A stretch of 64,000 bases of DNA from Flavobacterium oncorhynchi (GTDB lineage Bacteria > Bacteroidota > Bacteroidia > Flavobacteriales > Flavobacteriaceae). Numbering within the stretch: the stretch's first letter is position 1; each line of letters opens with the position of its first letter. Below, piece by piece: positions 41,173 through 49,317 of this stretch. The notes under the pieces are model-generated. The model saw only the letters and a list, made by a program, of their open reading frames with translations, did not search any database and had not been told where the DNA came from. The stretch spans positions 30,126-94,125 of the forward strand of contig NZ_MUHA01000015.1 in NCBI RefSeq assembly GCF_002217355.1. The letters run 5' to 3'. The position numbers and the translations under genes are program-made.

Positions 41173-43785
41173 TTAATTCTTCTTCTTAAATAATCCATTC
41201 AATAAATCACTTGCTTTTTTAGTAACCTCTTGCGTTTTTTGTTCTTTTTCAGTTTTCGCTGCCTGCGTCGTATCTTTTGCTTTAGTGTTTTTATTGATTA
41301 AATCAGTCAAAGCAGCAGTACCCTTTTGCGTCAGTTTTTCTTTTTGCTGATTGGCTACTTGTGTGGCTAAACTAGAAACTGCAGTTTTCATATCTGTAGT
41401 AATTTTTGGATTAGAAAAATTACCAGTAATTATAGCATTTATTGGTATGTTTTGCAGTTTTGCAGCATCAGCAGGAGACATTTTAGCAATAAAGGCATTT
41501 GCTTCATTTCCTAAATATTTAGCAGGAACATCAAGTTTTAAATTGTAGTTCATCGTTTGATCAAAACCGTGAGTTCCACCAACCGTAATTTTTATGTCTT
41601 GATATTTAATGTCAAATGGTTTTACGTTTACTTTTCCATTATCAAAAGTCAAAGCCGCTTTAATATCATTCAAATTGACTTTATTCATGTCAATAAATTT
41701 GATGTTTGAACCTAAAGCATTCAATAAAGTAGAGTTTTTAGAGTTTACAGTAGTCGAAAGCAGCTGCCCTAATAAATCTCCTGAAATTGATTTTAGATCT
41801 GGAGTCAGTTCATTTGCATCAAGATTACCGTTTAGTTTTACAGTCGAATTTAGCTTACCATTTATAATTCCAGCAATTGGAGCAATTTTTTTCATCATGT
41901 CTAATTGCGTAAAAGTCTGTGCAATATCAACTTGGTTAAAACCTAAATTCATATCAAATGTTGGAACTTTGGTTTTAGTCGAAACAGCACCGGTTAAACC
42001 AATTGTTCCTCCAAAAATTGATGTTTTAAAGTTTTCCAGTAAAGCTTTTTCATCTTTGATGATTAATTTTCCAGAAACATCTTTAAGCTTCAAATTGTCG
42101 TATAAAACAGTTGTTGCTTTTGCATTTAAAGTACAGTTTAAAAAAGCTGGAATTTTCATTGCTTCAGCTGGTTTTGCGGCAGTTTTTGTTTCTGTCTTCG
42201 TTTCTGCTTTTGCAGGTTCGCCGGCAGTCATAAAATCATCAACAGCCAATTGATTTGAACTCATATTAAAGTTTCCTCTTAATTCCTGTTTTTTGAACAT
42301 AAAACCGTAGAAATTTTCCAGAACACCATTTATAGCAAGATCACTTTTTCCAGTAGTTGCATTAAATTGTTTCAAGTTAATTGTACTTGGATTGAACTCA
42401 ACCAATGCCGTGCTGATATTCATCGATTTATTGTTTTCATCAGTATATTTAAATCCTGATAAACTCATTGTTCCAGCATTTTTAATATTTTGATATTGGC
42501 TTTTTTCTACAGAAGCCATATCAAATTGTGTAGTAACATCAGCTTTTAAAATACCTGCCAAAGGTTTGTCCATTTTAATAGGATATGCTTTTGAAAGATT
42601 CGCCAAGTTTATTGTTCCCTTTAAAGCCGCATTAACAAAAGGGTTTACAGTAATGTTTCTGATATTTGCTTTAGCATTAAAAACATCTTGATCGATTCTA
42701 AACGAAAGTTTGTCTAGATTAACATAAGTATCATTTAAAATCCCAGTTTCATTTATAATTTTAGTGTCGATTACAATATTTTGAACTGATTTTGGTAAGT
42801 TTGGATATTGAAATGAAGCATTATTTGACGCAATGGCAACATTAAATTTTGGTACAGTAGTATCTGTTAGTTGCCCTTTTGCAAAACCTGCAACCGTAAA
42901 GTCTCCGGTTGTTTTTACGCCATCAAGACTTGATGAATATGCTGACGGGATTAAACCTAAGAAATTAGTAAATGATGAGGTTGGCGTTTTAAATTTCAAA
43001 TCATAAATCTGTCCCGCTTCAACCATTTGTATAAAGCCGTCAAACTCTAATGGCAATTGGTTAATTAAAGCTTTGTTTTCTTTAAAAGTGTATTTGCTTT
43101 GATCTAAATCAATTCCTAAAACTGCATCTAAAGTCAGTTTTACATTTTTCATGTAATTGATTTTGTCCATATCTAAAGATACTTTGGCAGTTGATTTTGT
43201 TGTTAAATCCAATTTTGAATTGGTAAAATCACCAGTTCCTTCGTGGTTTAAACTGTCAATAACCATTTTTATTTTTGATCCTTGATCAATGTATCTGAAC
43301 GTGAAATTTTCGATTTTGTAATTTTGAATTTTTAACGAAAGTGGTTTGCTTGCATTATCTTTAGCCGTTTCTTTCTTGTCTTTCAACGCAATATCAAAGT
43401 TTCCTACGCCGTCTTTATTAAAGATGATATTTACTAAACCATTTTCAGAAGTAATTCCCTGAATGTTCAATGGTTCATCTTTTCCTTTAAAAAGTTCTTT
43501 AATGCTCATTTTTAAATTCAACTCGCCTAAAGAAACAAGCGTATCACCTTCAAAAGGAGCTTTGTTAATGATTACTAGTTTTTCAATTCCTACCGCTGCA
43601 TTTGGAAAGTTTTTAAACAAACTCAAATCAGCATCAGCAAAACTTACTTTAGCATCTACACTTTCATTTATAGCATCGGCAATTTTTGCTTTGATTTGAT
43701 CTTTAAAGAAATAAGGAATGGCGAATAATGCGGCAACAAAAACCACAATTACAATGGCGCTTATTTTTAAAATTTTCTTTAACAT
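41173..43785 (-). CDS. AsmA-family membrane-anchored protein
   Basis: About 870 residues. A single N-terminal membrane anchor (LKKILKISAIVIVVFVAALFAIPYFF) precedes a large periplasmic beta-rich body with the AsmA opening KDQIKAKIADAINESVDAKVSFADADLSLFKNFPNAAVGIEKLVIIN. Near the C-terminus come the AsmA_2-like GKLNSTVKLNG and FDIKYQDIKITVGGTHGFDQ. The tail is rich in Lys, Thr and Ala. AsmA-like proteins are thought to form bridges that move phospholipid to the outer membrane. An in-frame ATG at 43824 exists, but it is 1 base from a consensus -7 box, so the ATG at 43785 is favoured. Confidence 0.9.
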   Translation of the reverse strand: MLKKILKISAIVIVVFVAALFAIPYFFKDQIKAKIADAINESVDAKVSFADADLSLFKNFPNAAVGIEKLVIINKAPFEGDTLVSLGELNLKMSIKELFKGKDEPLNIQGITSENGLVNIIFNKDGVGNFDIALKDKKETAKDNASKPLSLKIQNYKIENFTFRYIDQGSKIKMVIDSLNHEGTGDFTNSKLDLTTKSTAKVSLDMDKINYMKNVKLTLDAVLGIDLDQSKYTFKENKALINQLPLEFDGFIQMVEAGQIYDLKFKTPTSSFTNFLGLIPSAYSSSLDGVKTTGDFTVAGFAKGQLTDTTVPKFNVAIASNNASFQYPNLPKSVQNIVIDTKIINETGILNDTYVNLDKLSFRIDQDVFNAKANIRNITVNPFVNAALKGTINLANLSKAYPIKMDKPLAGILKADVTTQFDMASVEKSQYQNIKNAGTMSLSGFKYTDENNKSMNISTALVEFNPSTINLKQFNATTGKSDLAINGVLENFYGFMFKKQELRGNFNMSSNQLAVDDFMTAGEPAKAETKTETKTAAKPAEAMKIPAFLNCTLNAKATTVLYDNLKLKDVSGKLIIKDEKALLENFKTSIFGGTIGLTGAVSTKTKVPTFDMNLGFNQVDIAQTFTQLDMMKKIAPIAGIINGKLNSTVKLNGNLDANELTPDLKSISGDLLGQLLSTTVNSKNSTLLNALGSNIKFIDMNKVNLNDIKAALTFDNGKVNVKPFDIKYQDIKITVGGTHGFDQTMNYNLKLDVPAKYLGNEANAFIAKMSPADAAKLQNIPINAIITGNFSNPKITTDMKTAVSSLATQVANQQKEKLTQKGTAALTDLINKNTKAKDTTQAAKTEKEQKTQEVTKKASDLLNGLFKKKN

Positions 43786-43825
43786 ATTTATAGATTTGAG
43801 ATTTAATTTGAAATTAGGACTCATG

Positions 43826-43833
43826 CAAAAATA
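43826..43833 (-). promoter_or_regulatory. -7 promoter box (TATTTTTG) of the AsmA gene
   Basis: Exact TAnnTTTG on the minus strand, ending 1 base before the ATG at 43824. Initiation at the usual distance would fall within or past that codon, supporting translation from 43785. Confidence 0.55.
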
Positions 43834-43899
43834 GTTTTTTTGAATGAGACAGACGATAAAGTTTTCTTAAAAACTGTAAGAAATAGCTGTAAAATGGGA

Positions 43900-43935
43900 A
43901 TAAAAAAATCCGCCTGATAATTTTCAAACGGATTT
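43900..43935 (-). terminator. Terminator after the sppA-hydrolase operon
   Basis: AAATCCG / CGGATTT stem (43906-43912 / 43929-43935), followed by T residues on the minus strand, 18 bp past the hydrolase stop codon. Confidence 0.7.
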
Positions 43936-43953
43936 AAATTTATGATATTGTAT

Positions 43954-44916
43954 TTATTTTTTAATAAAGGAGACTATTTTTTCAATCAATACTTCTGAAA
44001 TTGGCAGGGTTTCATTATTATAACTTTCCATATTTGCCTGTTTATCGCCGTCAATAATTTTCATAATATGATTCATTTTATCAATGATAGCCAGTTGCGA
44101 ATTTTTGTTGGCTTGAGCCAAATTTTCGGCATCTTTAACGCTTACTTGCAAATCGTTGTTTCCTTGTAAAATTAAAATAGGAACGGTGATTTTTTTAATC
44201 TCGGTTTGTGGATCATATTTAAACCATGAAATTAAGTAAGGCTGAATACTTGGTCTAAAAAGCGAATTTAGAAGCGGATCAACTTTATTTACTTTATTGC
44301 CGCTTTTTAAACTGTCAATAATAGGAAACGTCATATCCTCTAATTGTTTGTTTGATTTAGAAGCTATTTGCGATTTTATAAGTTTATCTGCAGATTCTCC
44401 TGCACCTGCAATAGAAACAAATTTATTAGCCTTTGCGCCCGCAATCATTCCAATTAAGGAACCTTCGCTGTGACCAATAACAGTAAGTTGTGTAAAACGT
44501 TTGTCAAGTTTTAAAAAGTTAATCCAGCTTTTTACATCTTCGGTATAGTTTTCAAAAACCAAGCTCGATTCTGTTATTGCAGAAGCTTTACTTTCTCCAA
44601 TTCCTCTTTTATCAAATCGTAATGATGCAATTCCTTTTTTTGCTAAAGCTTCTGCCAGCATTTTTAAGGAATTATTTTTCATCATCGGATTGTTCCCATT
44701 TCGGTCAGTTGGACCTGAACCTGCAATTATCAAAACAACCTGACATTTTTTAACTTCATCAGGAACAGTTAGAGTTCCGTACAGCTGATCAACATTAATT
44801 TTTAAAGTTACATTAGTTTCTTTAAAAGTATGTTGCGTTGTATTTTGCGCATTTGCAATTGTCAGGAATAAAACGGAAAAAAAGAGAAATATAGTTTTCA
44901 TTTTTTTAGATAGCAT
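43954..44916 (-). CDS. Exported alpha/beta hydrolase
   Basis: 320 residues. A signal peptide (about 6-24, ending IANAQ) is followed by a serine hydrolase core. LIIAGSGPTDRNGNNP forms the oxyanion region, LRFDKRGIGES follows strand 4, and TVIGHSEGSLIG carries the nucleophile Ser150 in a G-H-S-E-G elbow. DKMNHIMK supplies the likely catalytic His and LQGNNDLQV the likely Asp. The protein is probably a periplasmic esterase or peptidase-like hydrolase. Its ATG shares one base with the sppA stop codon (TAATG), so the two are translationally coupled. An alternative ATG lies 15 bp downstream. Confidence 0.87.
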   Translation of the reverse strand: MLSKKMKTIFLFFSVLFLTIANAQNTTQHTFKETNVTLKINVDQLYGTLTVPDEVKKCQVVLIIAGSGPTDRNGNNPMMKNNSLKMLAEALAKKGIASLRFDKRGIGESKASAITESSLVFENYTEDVKSWINFLKLDKRFTQLTVIGHSEGSLIGMIAGAKANKFVSIAGAGESADKLIKSQIASKSNKQLEDMTFPIIDSLKSGNKVNKVDPLLNSLFRPSIQPYLISWFKYDPQTEIKKITVPILILQGNNDLQVSVKDAENLAQANKNSQLAIIDKMNHIMKIIDGDKQANMESYNNETLPISEVLIEKIVSFIKK

Positions 44917-46673
44917 TATTTAATGTTTATTCCAAAAGGCATCATTGCCTGCACACCTTTTTGTCTTTGAAATCTTTTAACTTGCTCGATAAGCAGATAG
45001 TTTTCTTCACCTATTTCTTCTTTTATAAACGCCTCTTTCGATTTTGCAAAAGGAAGGTTAGCCATTAAATCGCTAAAAGTTTTTTCGTATTCAGGATAAT
45101 TTTGTGTGCTGTAATCTTTAATCTTAGCAATTTTAGCAGCTTCAGCAATAGCATCATTAAGACCTCCAATTTTGTCCACTAATCCAATTTTTACCGCTTC
45201 AGATCCAGACCAAACTCTTCCTTGAGCAATAGAATCAACTTGTGCGAAAGTCATTTTTCGACCTTCGGCAACATGGGTAACAAAATTTTTGTAAATCTGT
45301 TCAACTCCTTCAAGTGTAAAGGCTTTAAATTTTTCATCAAGCGGCACAAACGGACTGTAATTTGCTGAATTTTCGTGTGTTTTAACTTGCTCTGTGTTAA
45401 TTCCTAATTTAGTAGCCAACGGAGTGAAATTTGGTAATACTCCAAAAACACCTATAGAACCCGTAATAGTATTACTTTCGGCAAAAATCTTATTTGCATT
45501 ACAAGCAATATAATAACCTCCAGAAGCTGCATAATTTCCCATTGAAACCACAACTGGTTTTACTTTTTTAGTGATTTCAATTTCTCTCCAAATTAAATCT
45601 GAAGTTAAAGCGCTTCCGCCTGGGCTGTCAATTCTAAGAACAATAGCTTTTACATCTTCATTTTTTCGAGCTTCTTGCAGCGAACGACGCATTGAGCCTT
45701 CACCAATTACAGTTACATCACCTTCGCCGCCAATAATTTCGCCTTGAGCATAGATAATCGCAATTTGATTATCAGCAGTATTTGTTAATGCAGTAGTAAT
45801 ATTGTTTTGAGTATAATCTAGAATAGAAATTTTGTTATAATCATCATCTCCAGTTACTTTCAAAGCTTTTTTGATGGCATTATGATAAACATCTTCATAA
45901 GCAACAATGTCAACTAAACGTTCTGCTTTTGCCATTGCAGGAGTTCTAGCCAATAGGCCGTTTGCTATTTCATTTAATTTCGCAACAGGGATATTTCTGC
46001 TTTTCGAAATGTCGCTGCAAACTGTTGTCCAAATAGAATTTAAAAGCGCAGTAACTTGTTCTCTATTTGCATCGCTCATTTTATTTTCTAAAAATGGCTC
46101 AACCGCACTTTTATATTTTCCGTGACGAATAACTTCCATATGAATTCCTGATTTTTCCTGAAAATCTTTAAAGAACATAACTTCAGACGAAAGTCCTTTA
46201 AAATCAAGATCTCCGGCAGGATTCAAATAAACAGTATTGGCAACAGAATTTAAATAGTATTCTTTTTGAGAATAAGTATTAGCATAAGCCCAAACAAATT
46301 TCCCTGATTTTTTGAAGCTTTCAAGAGCATTTCGCAAATCTTTATATTGAGCCAATCCTAAAGATGATTCATCATTTAAAATTGAAATTCCCTTAATATT
46401 ACTGTCTGTTTTTGCCGCTTCAATAGCGTTAATAACATCCGTTAACCCAATTCCTTTTTTTTCTGAAAAAACAGTTACCCAAGGATCTTTATACTTACCT
46501 GCATAATCGTTATTGATTTGTTTTAGATTTAATTCTATAACTGAATCATTTTTTACAGAAACCTTGTCTTCTCCCCCAAAAATGACTCCAATTAGAATTA
46601 CTCCAAAAAAGAAGATCATGATAAATACAAAAATACCAATAACAGTAGCGATTACATTTCCTAAAAATTTCAT
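44916..46673 (-). CDS. sppA: Signal peptide peptidase SppA, 67K type
   Basis: 585 residues, the long double-domain form. An N-terminal membrane anchor (about 5-33) is followed by two ClpP-fold halves. The catalytic Lys188 is in the first half (RHGKYKSAVEPFLENKMS), and the nucleophile Ser384 is in the second (MGNYAASGGYYIACNANKI), the same Lys/Ser split as in E. coli SppA. DSPGGSALTSDLIWREIE and TITGSIGVFG are also conserved. SppA cuts up signal peptides left in the membrane. It is coupled to the exported hydrolase gene downstream. Confidence 0.95.
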   Translation of the reverse strand: MKFLGNVIATVIGIFVFIMIFFFGVILIGVIFGGEDKVSVKNDSVIELNLKQINNDYAGKYKDPWVTVFSEKKGIGLTDVINAIEAAKTDSNIKGISILNDESSLGLAQYKDLRNALESFKKSGKFVWAYANTYSQKEYYLNSVANTVYLNPAGDLDFKGLSSEVMFFKDFQEKSGIHMEVIRHGKYKSAVEPFLENKMSDANREQVTALLNSIWTTVCSDISKSRNIPVAKLNEIANGLLARTPAMAKAERLVDIVAYEDVYHNAIKKALKVTGDDDYNKISILDYTQNNITTALTNTADNQIAIIYAQGEIIGGEGDVTVIGEGSMRRSLQEARKNEDVKAIVLRIDSPGGSALTSDLIWREIEITKKVKPVVVSMGNYAASGGYYIACNANKIFAESNTITGSIGVFGVLPNFTPLATKLGINTEQVKTHENSANYSPFVPLDEKFKAFTLEGVEQIYKNFVTHVAEGRKMTFAQVDSIAQGRVWSGSEAVKIGLVDKIGGLNDAIAEAAKIAKIKDYSTQNYPEYEKTFSDLMANLPFAKSKEAFIKEEIGEENYLLIEQVKRFQRQKGVQAMMPFGINIK

Positions 46674-46846
46674 ATGTATATTTTTTTAATAAGTATCAAA
46701 AAGATGGATTTGTTACAAATATAATCTAAAATCGATGTAACTTTTGTATCTGCATCAGCGAAATATTTGTAGTTTTTACATTTTTAATCTTCTAATTAAA
46801 GATAGTATAATTTGTAAGATAAGTATGGTTTGAAGTTGGAATATTT

Positions 46847-46854
46847 TATATTTG
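46847..46854 (+). promoter_or_regulatory. -7 promoter box (TATATTTG) of the gene at 46875
   Basis: Exact TAnnTTTG match 20 bp before the ATG at 46875. It lies inside the frame extension toward a TTG at 46830, so that longer start is unlikely. No -33 TTG at normal spacing. Confidence 0.5.
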
Positions 46855-46874
46855 ATAAAAATAAATACTGCAAA

Positions 46875-48065
46875 ATGAAAGATAAAATTGCCTTGTTGAG
46901 CCTTTTTTTTCTAGTTGGTTTTTATGCCGAAGCACAAAAAATACAAACTAAAAAAGTGGTGGTTGATAAATTGACAAAACTGCCTTTGGAGAAAGTAAAT
47001 GTTTATAATTTAAAAGATAATTCGATAACAAATGAAGAGGGTTATTTTTCTTTTATTACGGATTATAATGAATTGAATTTTAGCTTGATTGGTTATGAAA
47101 ATCTAAAACTTAGTTTCGAGGAAGTAAATAAACGAGATACAATTTTTTTACAAAGCAAAACAATTGAGCTTGAAGAAGTGGTAGTAGGCGGTGAAATGGC
47201 TATTATGAAAAAGGCATATGCTAAAATGAAGGAAAATTATATACTCGAACCTTATAATGAAAATTTCTTTCTGCGATGTGTTTTGAAAAGAAATGACGAA
47301 TTAGTCAGACTGCAGGATATTTATGGGAAAGTATCAAGAAAAAGTATTTTTAAAACCAAAACTCAGCCGGATAATAAATGTGAAGTTGAGATTTTGAATA
47401 TGAGAAAAGTTGGAATTAAGGATAAAGAAGATTTTATTTATTTTGAATTTCAAAGTTTTGAAAAATTATTTGACATCAATGCGTTGATAGTTATAAAATT
47501 GGAAGACTTCGAACTTACTCAGGAAAAAAATGCAGCGAATAATTTTTTTAAAATTAGTTTTAGTAAAAAAATAGATAATTCTGTTGGACAAAAAACAAGC
47601 GGCTACTTTATAATTAATAAGGAAGATTATGCAATTGTCGAAACACACTTTGATCTTTATGATGATGGAGAAAAAGTACCGTTTCAAAAAAAGGGTAGTG
47701 TAGAATATCGAACAACTATTTTTAAAACAACATCAAATTATAGAAAGAACAGCAGTACCAATAAATATTATTTAAATAATGCAAAATCAGATGTTAGAGT
47801 TGAACTGCTTGGTAACGAAAAGGTTCCAAAAGCTTTTTATGATTATTCGACCAATTTTTTTGTAACGAATAGTTTTATCGCCGAAAAAGCAAAATCAAAT
47901 TTGTCTATGGATAAAGATATTTTTAAAGTAAAATATCCATATTCTGAACAATTTTGGAAAAGTCAAAACCAATTACCTCTAACGAGTGATTTGAATGCAT
48001 TTTTAAAACGTGTTTCAGAAAATAAAGACAATAAGAAAGAGTTTGAAGTAGTTGGGAACTTCTAA
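46875..48065 (+). CDS. Carboxypeptidase-regulatory-like domain exported protein
   Basis: 396 residues. A signal peptide (MKDKIALLSLFFLVGFYAEA) precedes a CarboxypepD_reg-like fold (about 22-95; KKVVVDKLTKLPLEKVNVYNLKDNSITNEEGYFSF and IELEEVVV). This domain also forms the N-terminus of many SusC/TonB receptors, but no plug or barrel is present here. The remaining 300 residues are unrecognised: polar, with beta-strands and repeated Lys/Asn. It may sit in the periplasm or on the surface. It stands alone, with sppA divergent upstream and the folK fusion 58 bp downstream. Confidence 0.75.
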   Translation: MKDKIALLSLFFLVGFYAEAQKIQTKKVVVDKLTKLPLEKVNVYNLKDNSITNEEGYFSFITDYNELNFSLIGYENLKLSFEEVNKRDTIFLQSKTIELEEVVVGGEMAIMKKAYAKMKENYILEPYNENFFLRCVLKRNDELVRLQDIYGKVSRKSIFKTKTQPDNKCEVEILNMRKVGIKDKEDFIYFEFQSFEKLFDINALIVIKLEDFELTQEKNAANNFFKISFSKKIDNSVGQKTSGYFIINKEDYAIVETHFDLYDDGEKVPFQKKGSVEYRTTIFKTTSNYRKNSSTNKYYLNNAKSDVRVELLGNEKVPKAFYDYSTNFFVTNSFIAEKAKSNLSMDKDIFKVKYPYSEQFWKSQNQLPLTSDLNAFLKRVSENKDNKKEFEVVGNF

Positions 48066-48123
48066 TTCTTGAAACAAATAATGTAGTTAATTCTAAAATA
48101 GTTTTAGTTAATTTGCATTTATT

Positions 48124-49257
48124 ATGAAGTCACAGCATCAAGTCGTTTTATCCATAGGCAGCAATCAAGGAAACAGGTTAGAAAACATCGAAAGTTGTAT
48201 CAATTTGATACATCAAGAAGTGGGAACGGTAATCAAGGTTTCAAAATTGTATGAAACACCTGCCTGGGGTTTTGAGAGTGATGCCTTTTATAATTGCGCT
48301 TTACTTTTGCATACGGCTTCATCTGCACAAAAAATATTAAATCAAGTTTTAAAAGTCGAAAAACAATTAGGTAGAATTCGCTCTAATAAAGAAGGGTATC
48401 AATCTAGAATTATTGACGTTGATTTGATTATTTATGATGATGAAATTATAGAATCTGAAAAACTTCAGGTGCCGCATCCATTAATGCAGAATAGAAATTT
48501 TGTTCTATTACCAATATCAGATTTAAAATTGGATTGGAAACATCCGGTTTTTCAGAAATCAATTTCGGAGTTAATTGCAGTTTCGCCAGATGACAGCGTT
48601 TGTACAGTCGTTCAGGATCTAAAAAATCCCTTGCATGAAATTGCACTTGAACACTTTAATTATATTGCTTTCGAAGGTAATATTGGTGCAGGTAAAACTA
48701 CTTTGGTACATAAAATTGCCGACGATTTTAATGCAAAAACAGTTTTAGAGCGTTTTGCTGATAATCCATTTTTGCCAAAGTTTTATAAAGACCAAAATAG
48801 ATATGCATTCCCACTCGAAATGTCTTTTCTAGCAGATCGTTATCAGCAATTATCAGATGATTTAGCACAGTTTGATTTGTTTAAAGACTTTATCGTTGCC
48901 GATTATCATATTTTTAAATCGCTGATTTTTGCTAAAATTACATTGGCGGAAGATGAATATCGCTTGTACCGAAACTTGTTTGATATTATTTACAAAGAAA
49001 TGCCTAAACCAGATTTGTATGTTTATTTATATCAAAATACAGAACGACTTCTTCAAAATATAAAGAAACGAGGCAGAAGCTACGAACAAAATATAGAAGC
49101 AGAATATTTAGATAAAATCAATAATGGTTATTTAGAATATATTAAATCCCAATTTGATTTGAATGTTTTGATTATTGATGTTTCTAATCGTGATTTTGTA
49201 AAAAAACAAGAAGATTATTTGTTTGTTTTAGATGAAATTAGAAAGAAGTTGAATTAA
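48124..49257 (+). CDS. folK: FolK - deoxynucleoside kinase fusion
   Basis: 377 residues with two enzymes in one chain. Residues about 6-160 are 2-amino-4-hydroxy-6-hydroxymethyldihydropteridine pyrophosphokinase: VVLSIGSNQGNRLENI, the RIIDVDLIIYDD signature (Asp98, Asp100) and VPHPLMQNRNFVLLP. Residues about 178-377 are a deoxynucleoside kinase: P-loop FEGNIGAGKTTL (about 183-194), the LADRYQQL substrate segment with ADYHIFKSLIF, and KKRGRSYEQNIEAEYLDKI in the lid. The chain therefore joins a folate step and nucleoside salvage. I recall the same fusion in other Bacteroidota, so it is not a frameshift artefact. The linker carries no obvious third domain. Confidence 0.94.
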   Translation: MKSQHQVVLSIGSNQGNRLENIESCINLIHQEVGTVIKVSKLYETPAWGFESDAFYNCALLLHTASSAQKILNQVLKVEKQLGRIRSNKEGYQSRIIDVDLIIYDDEIIESEKLQVPHPLMQNRNFVLLPISDLKLDWKHPVFQKSISELIAVSPDDSVCTVVQDLKNPLHEIALEHFNYIAFEGNIGAGKTTLVHKIADDFNAKTVLERFADNPFLPKFYKDQNRYAFPLEMSFLADRYQQLSDDLAQFDLFKDFIVADYHIFKSLIFAKITLAEDEYRLYRNLFDIIYKEMPKPDLYVYLYQNTERLLQNIKKRGRSYEQNIEAEYLDKINNGYLEYIKSQFDLNVLIIDVSNRDFVKKQEDYLFVLDEIRKKLN

Positions 49258-49260
49258 GAT

Positions 49261-49307
49261 AATTAGAGAATGTGTCAATTAGATAATTTTCTAATTTGTT
49301 CATTTTT
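49261..49307. repeat. AATTAGA-type intergenic repeat, second copy
   Basis: AATTAGAGAATGTGTCAATT followed by a hairpin AATTAGA-TAATTT-TCTAATT (49277-49296) and T residues. It is related to the element at 23350-23433. Lying between convergent genes, it may serve as a terminator for both. Confidence 0.5.
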
Positions 49308-49317
49308 TATTAATAAA

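Noticed and set aside
41609..42253. Long open frame on the plus strand inside the AsmA gene
   Set aside because: It is antisense to a well-supported gene and shows hydrophobic shadow composition, with no start signals.
48124..49257. FolK-dNK joined by a frameshift or assembly error
   Set aside because: The frame is continuous, both domains are complete, and the same fusion is recalled from other Bacteroidota.
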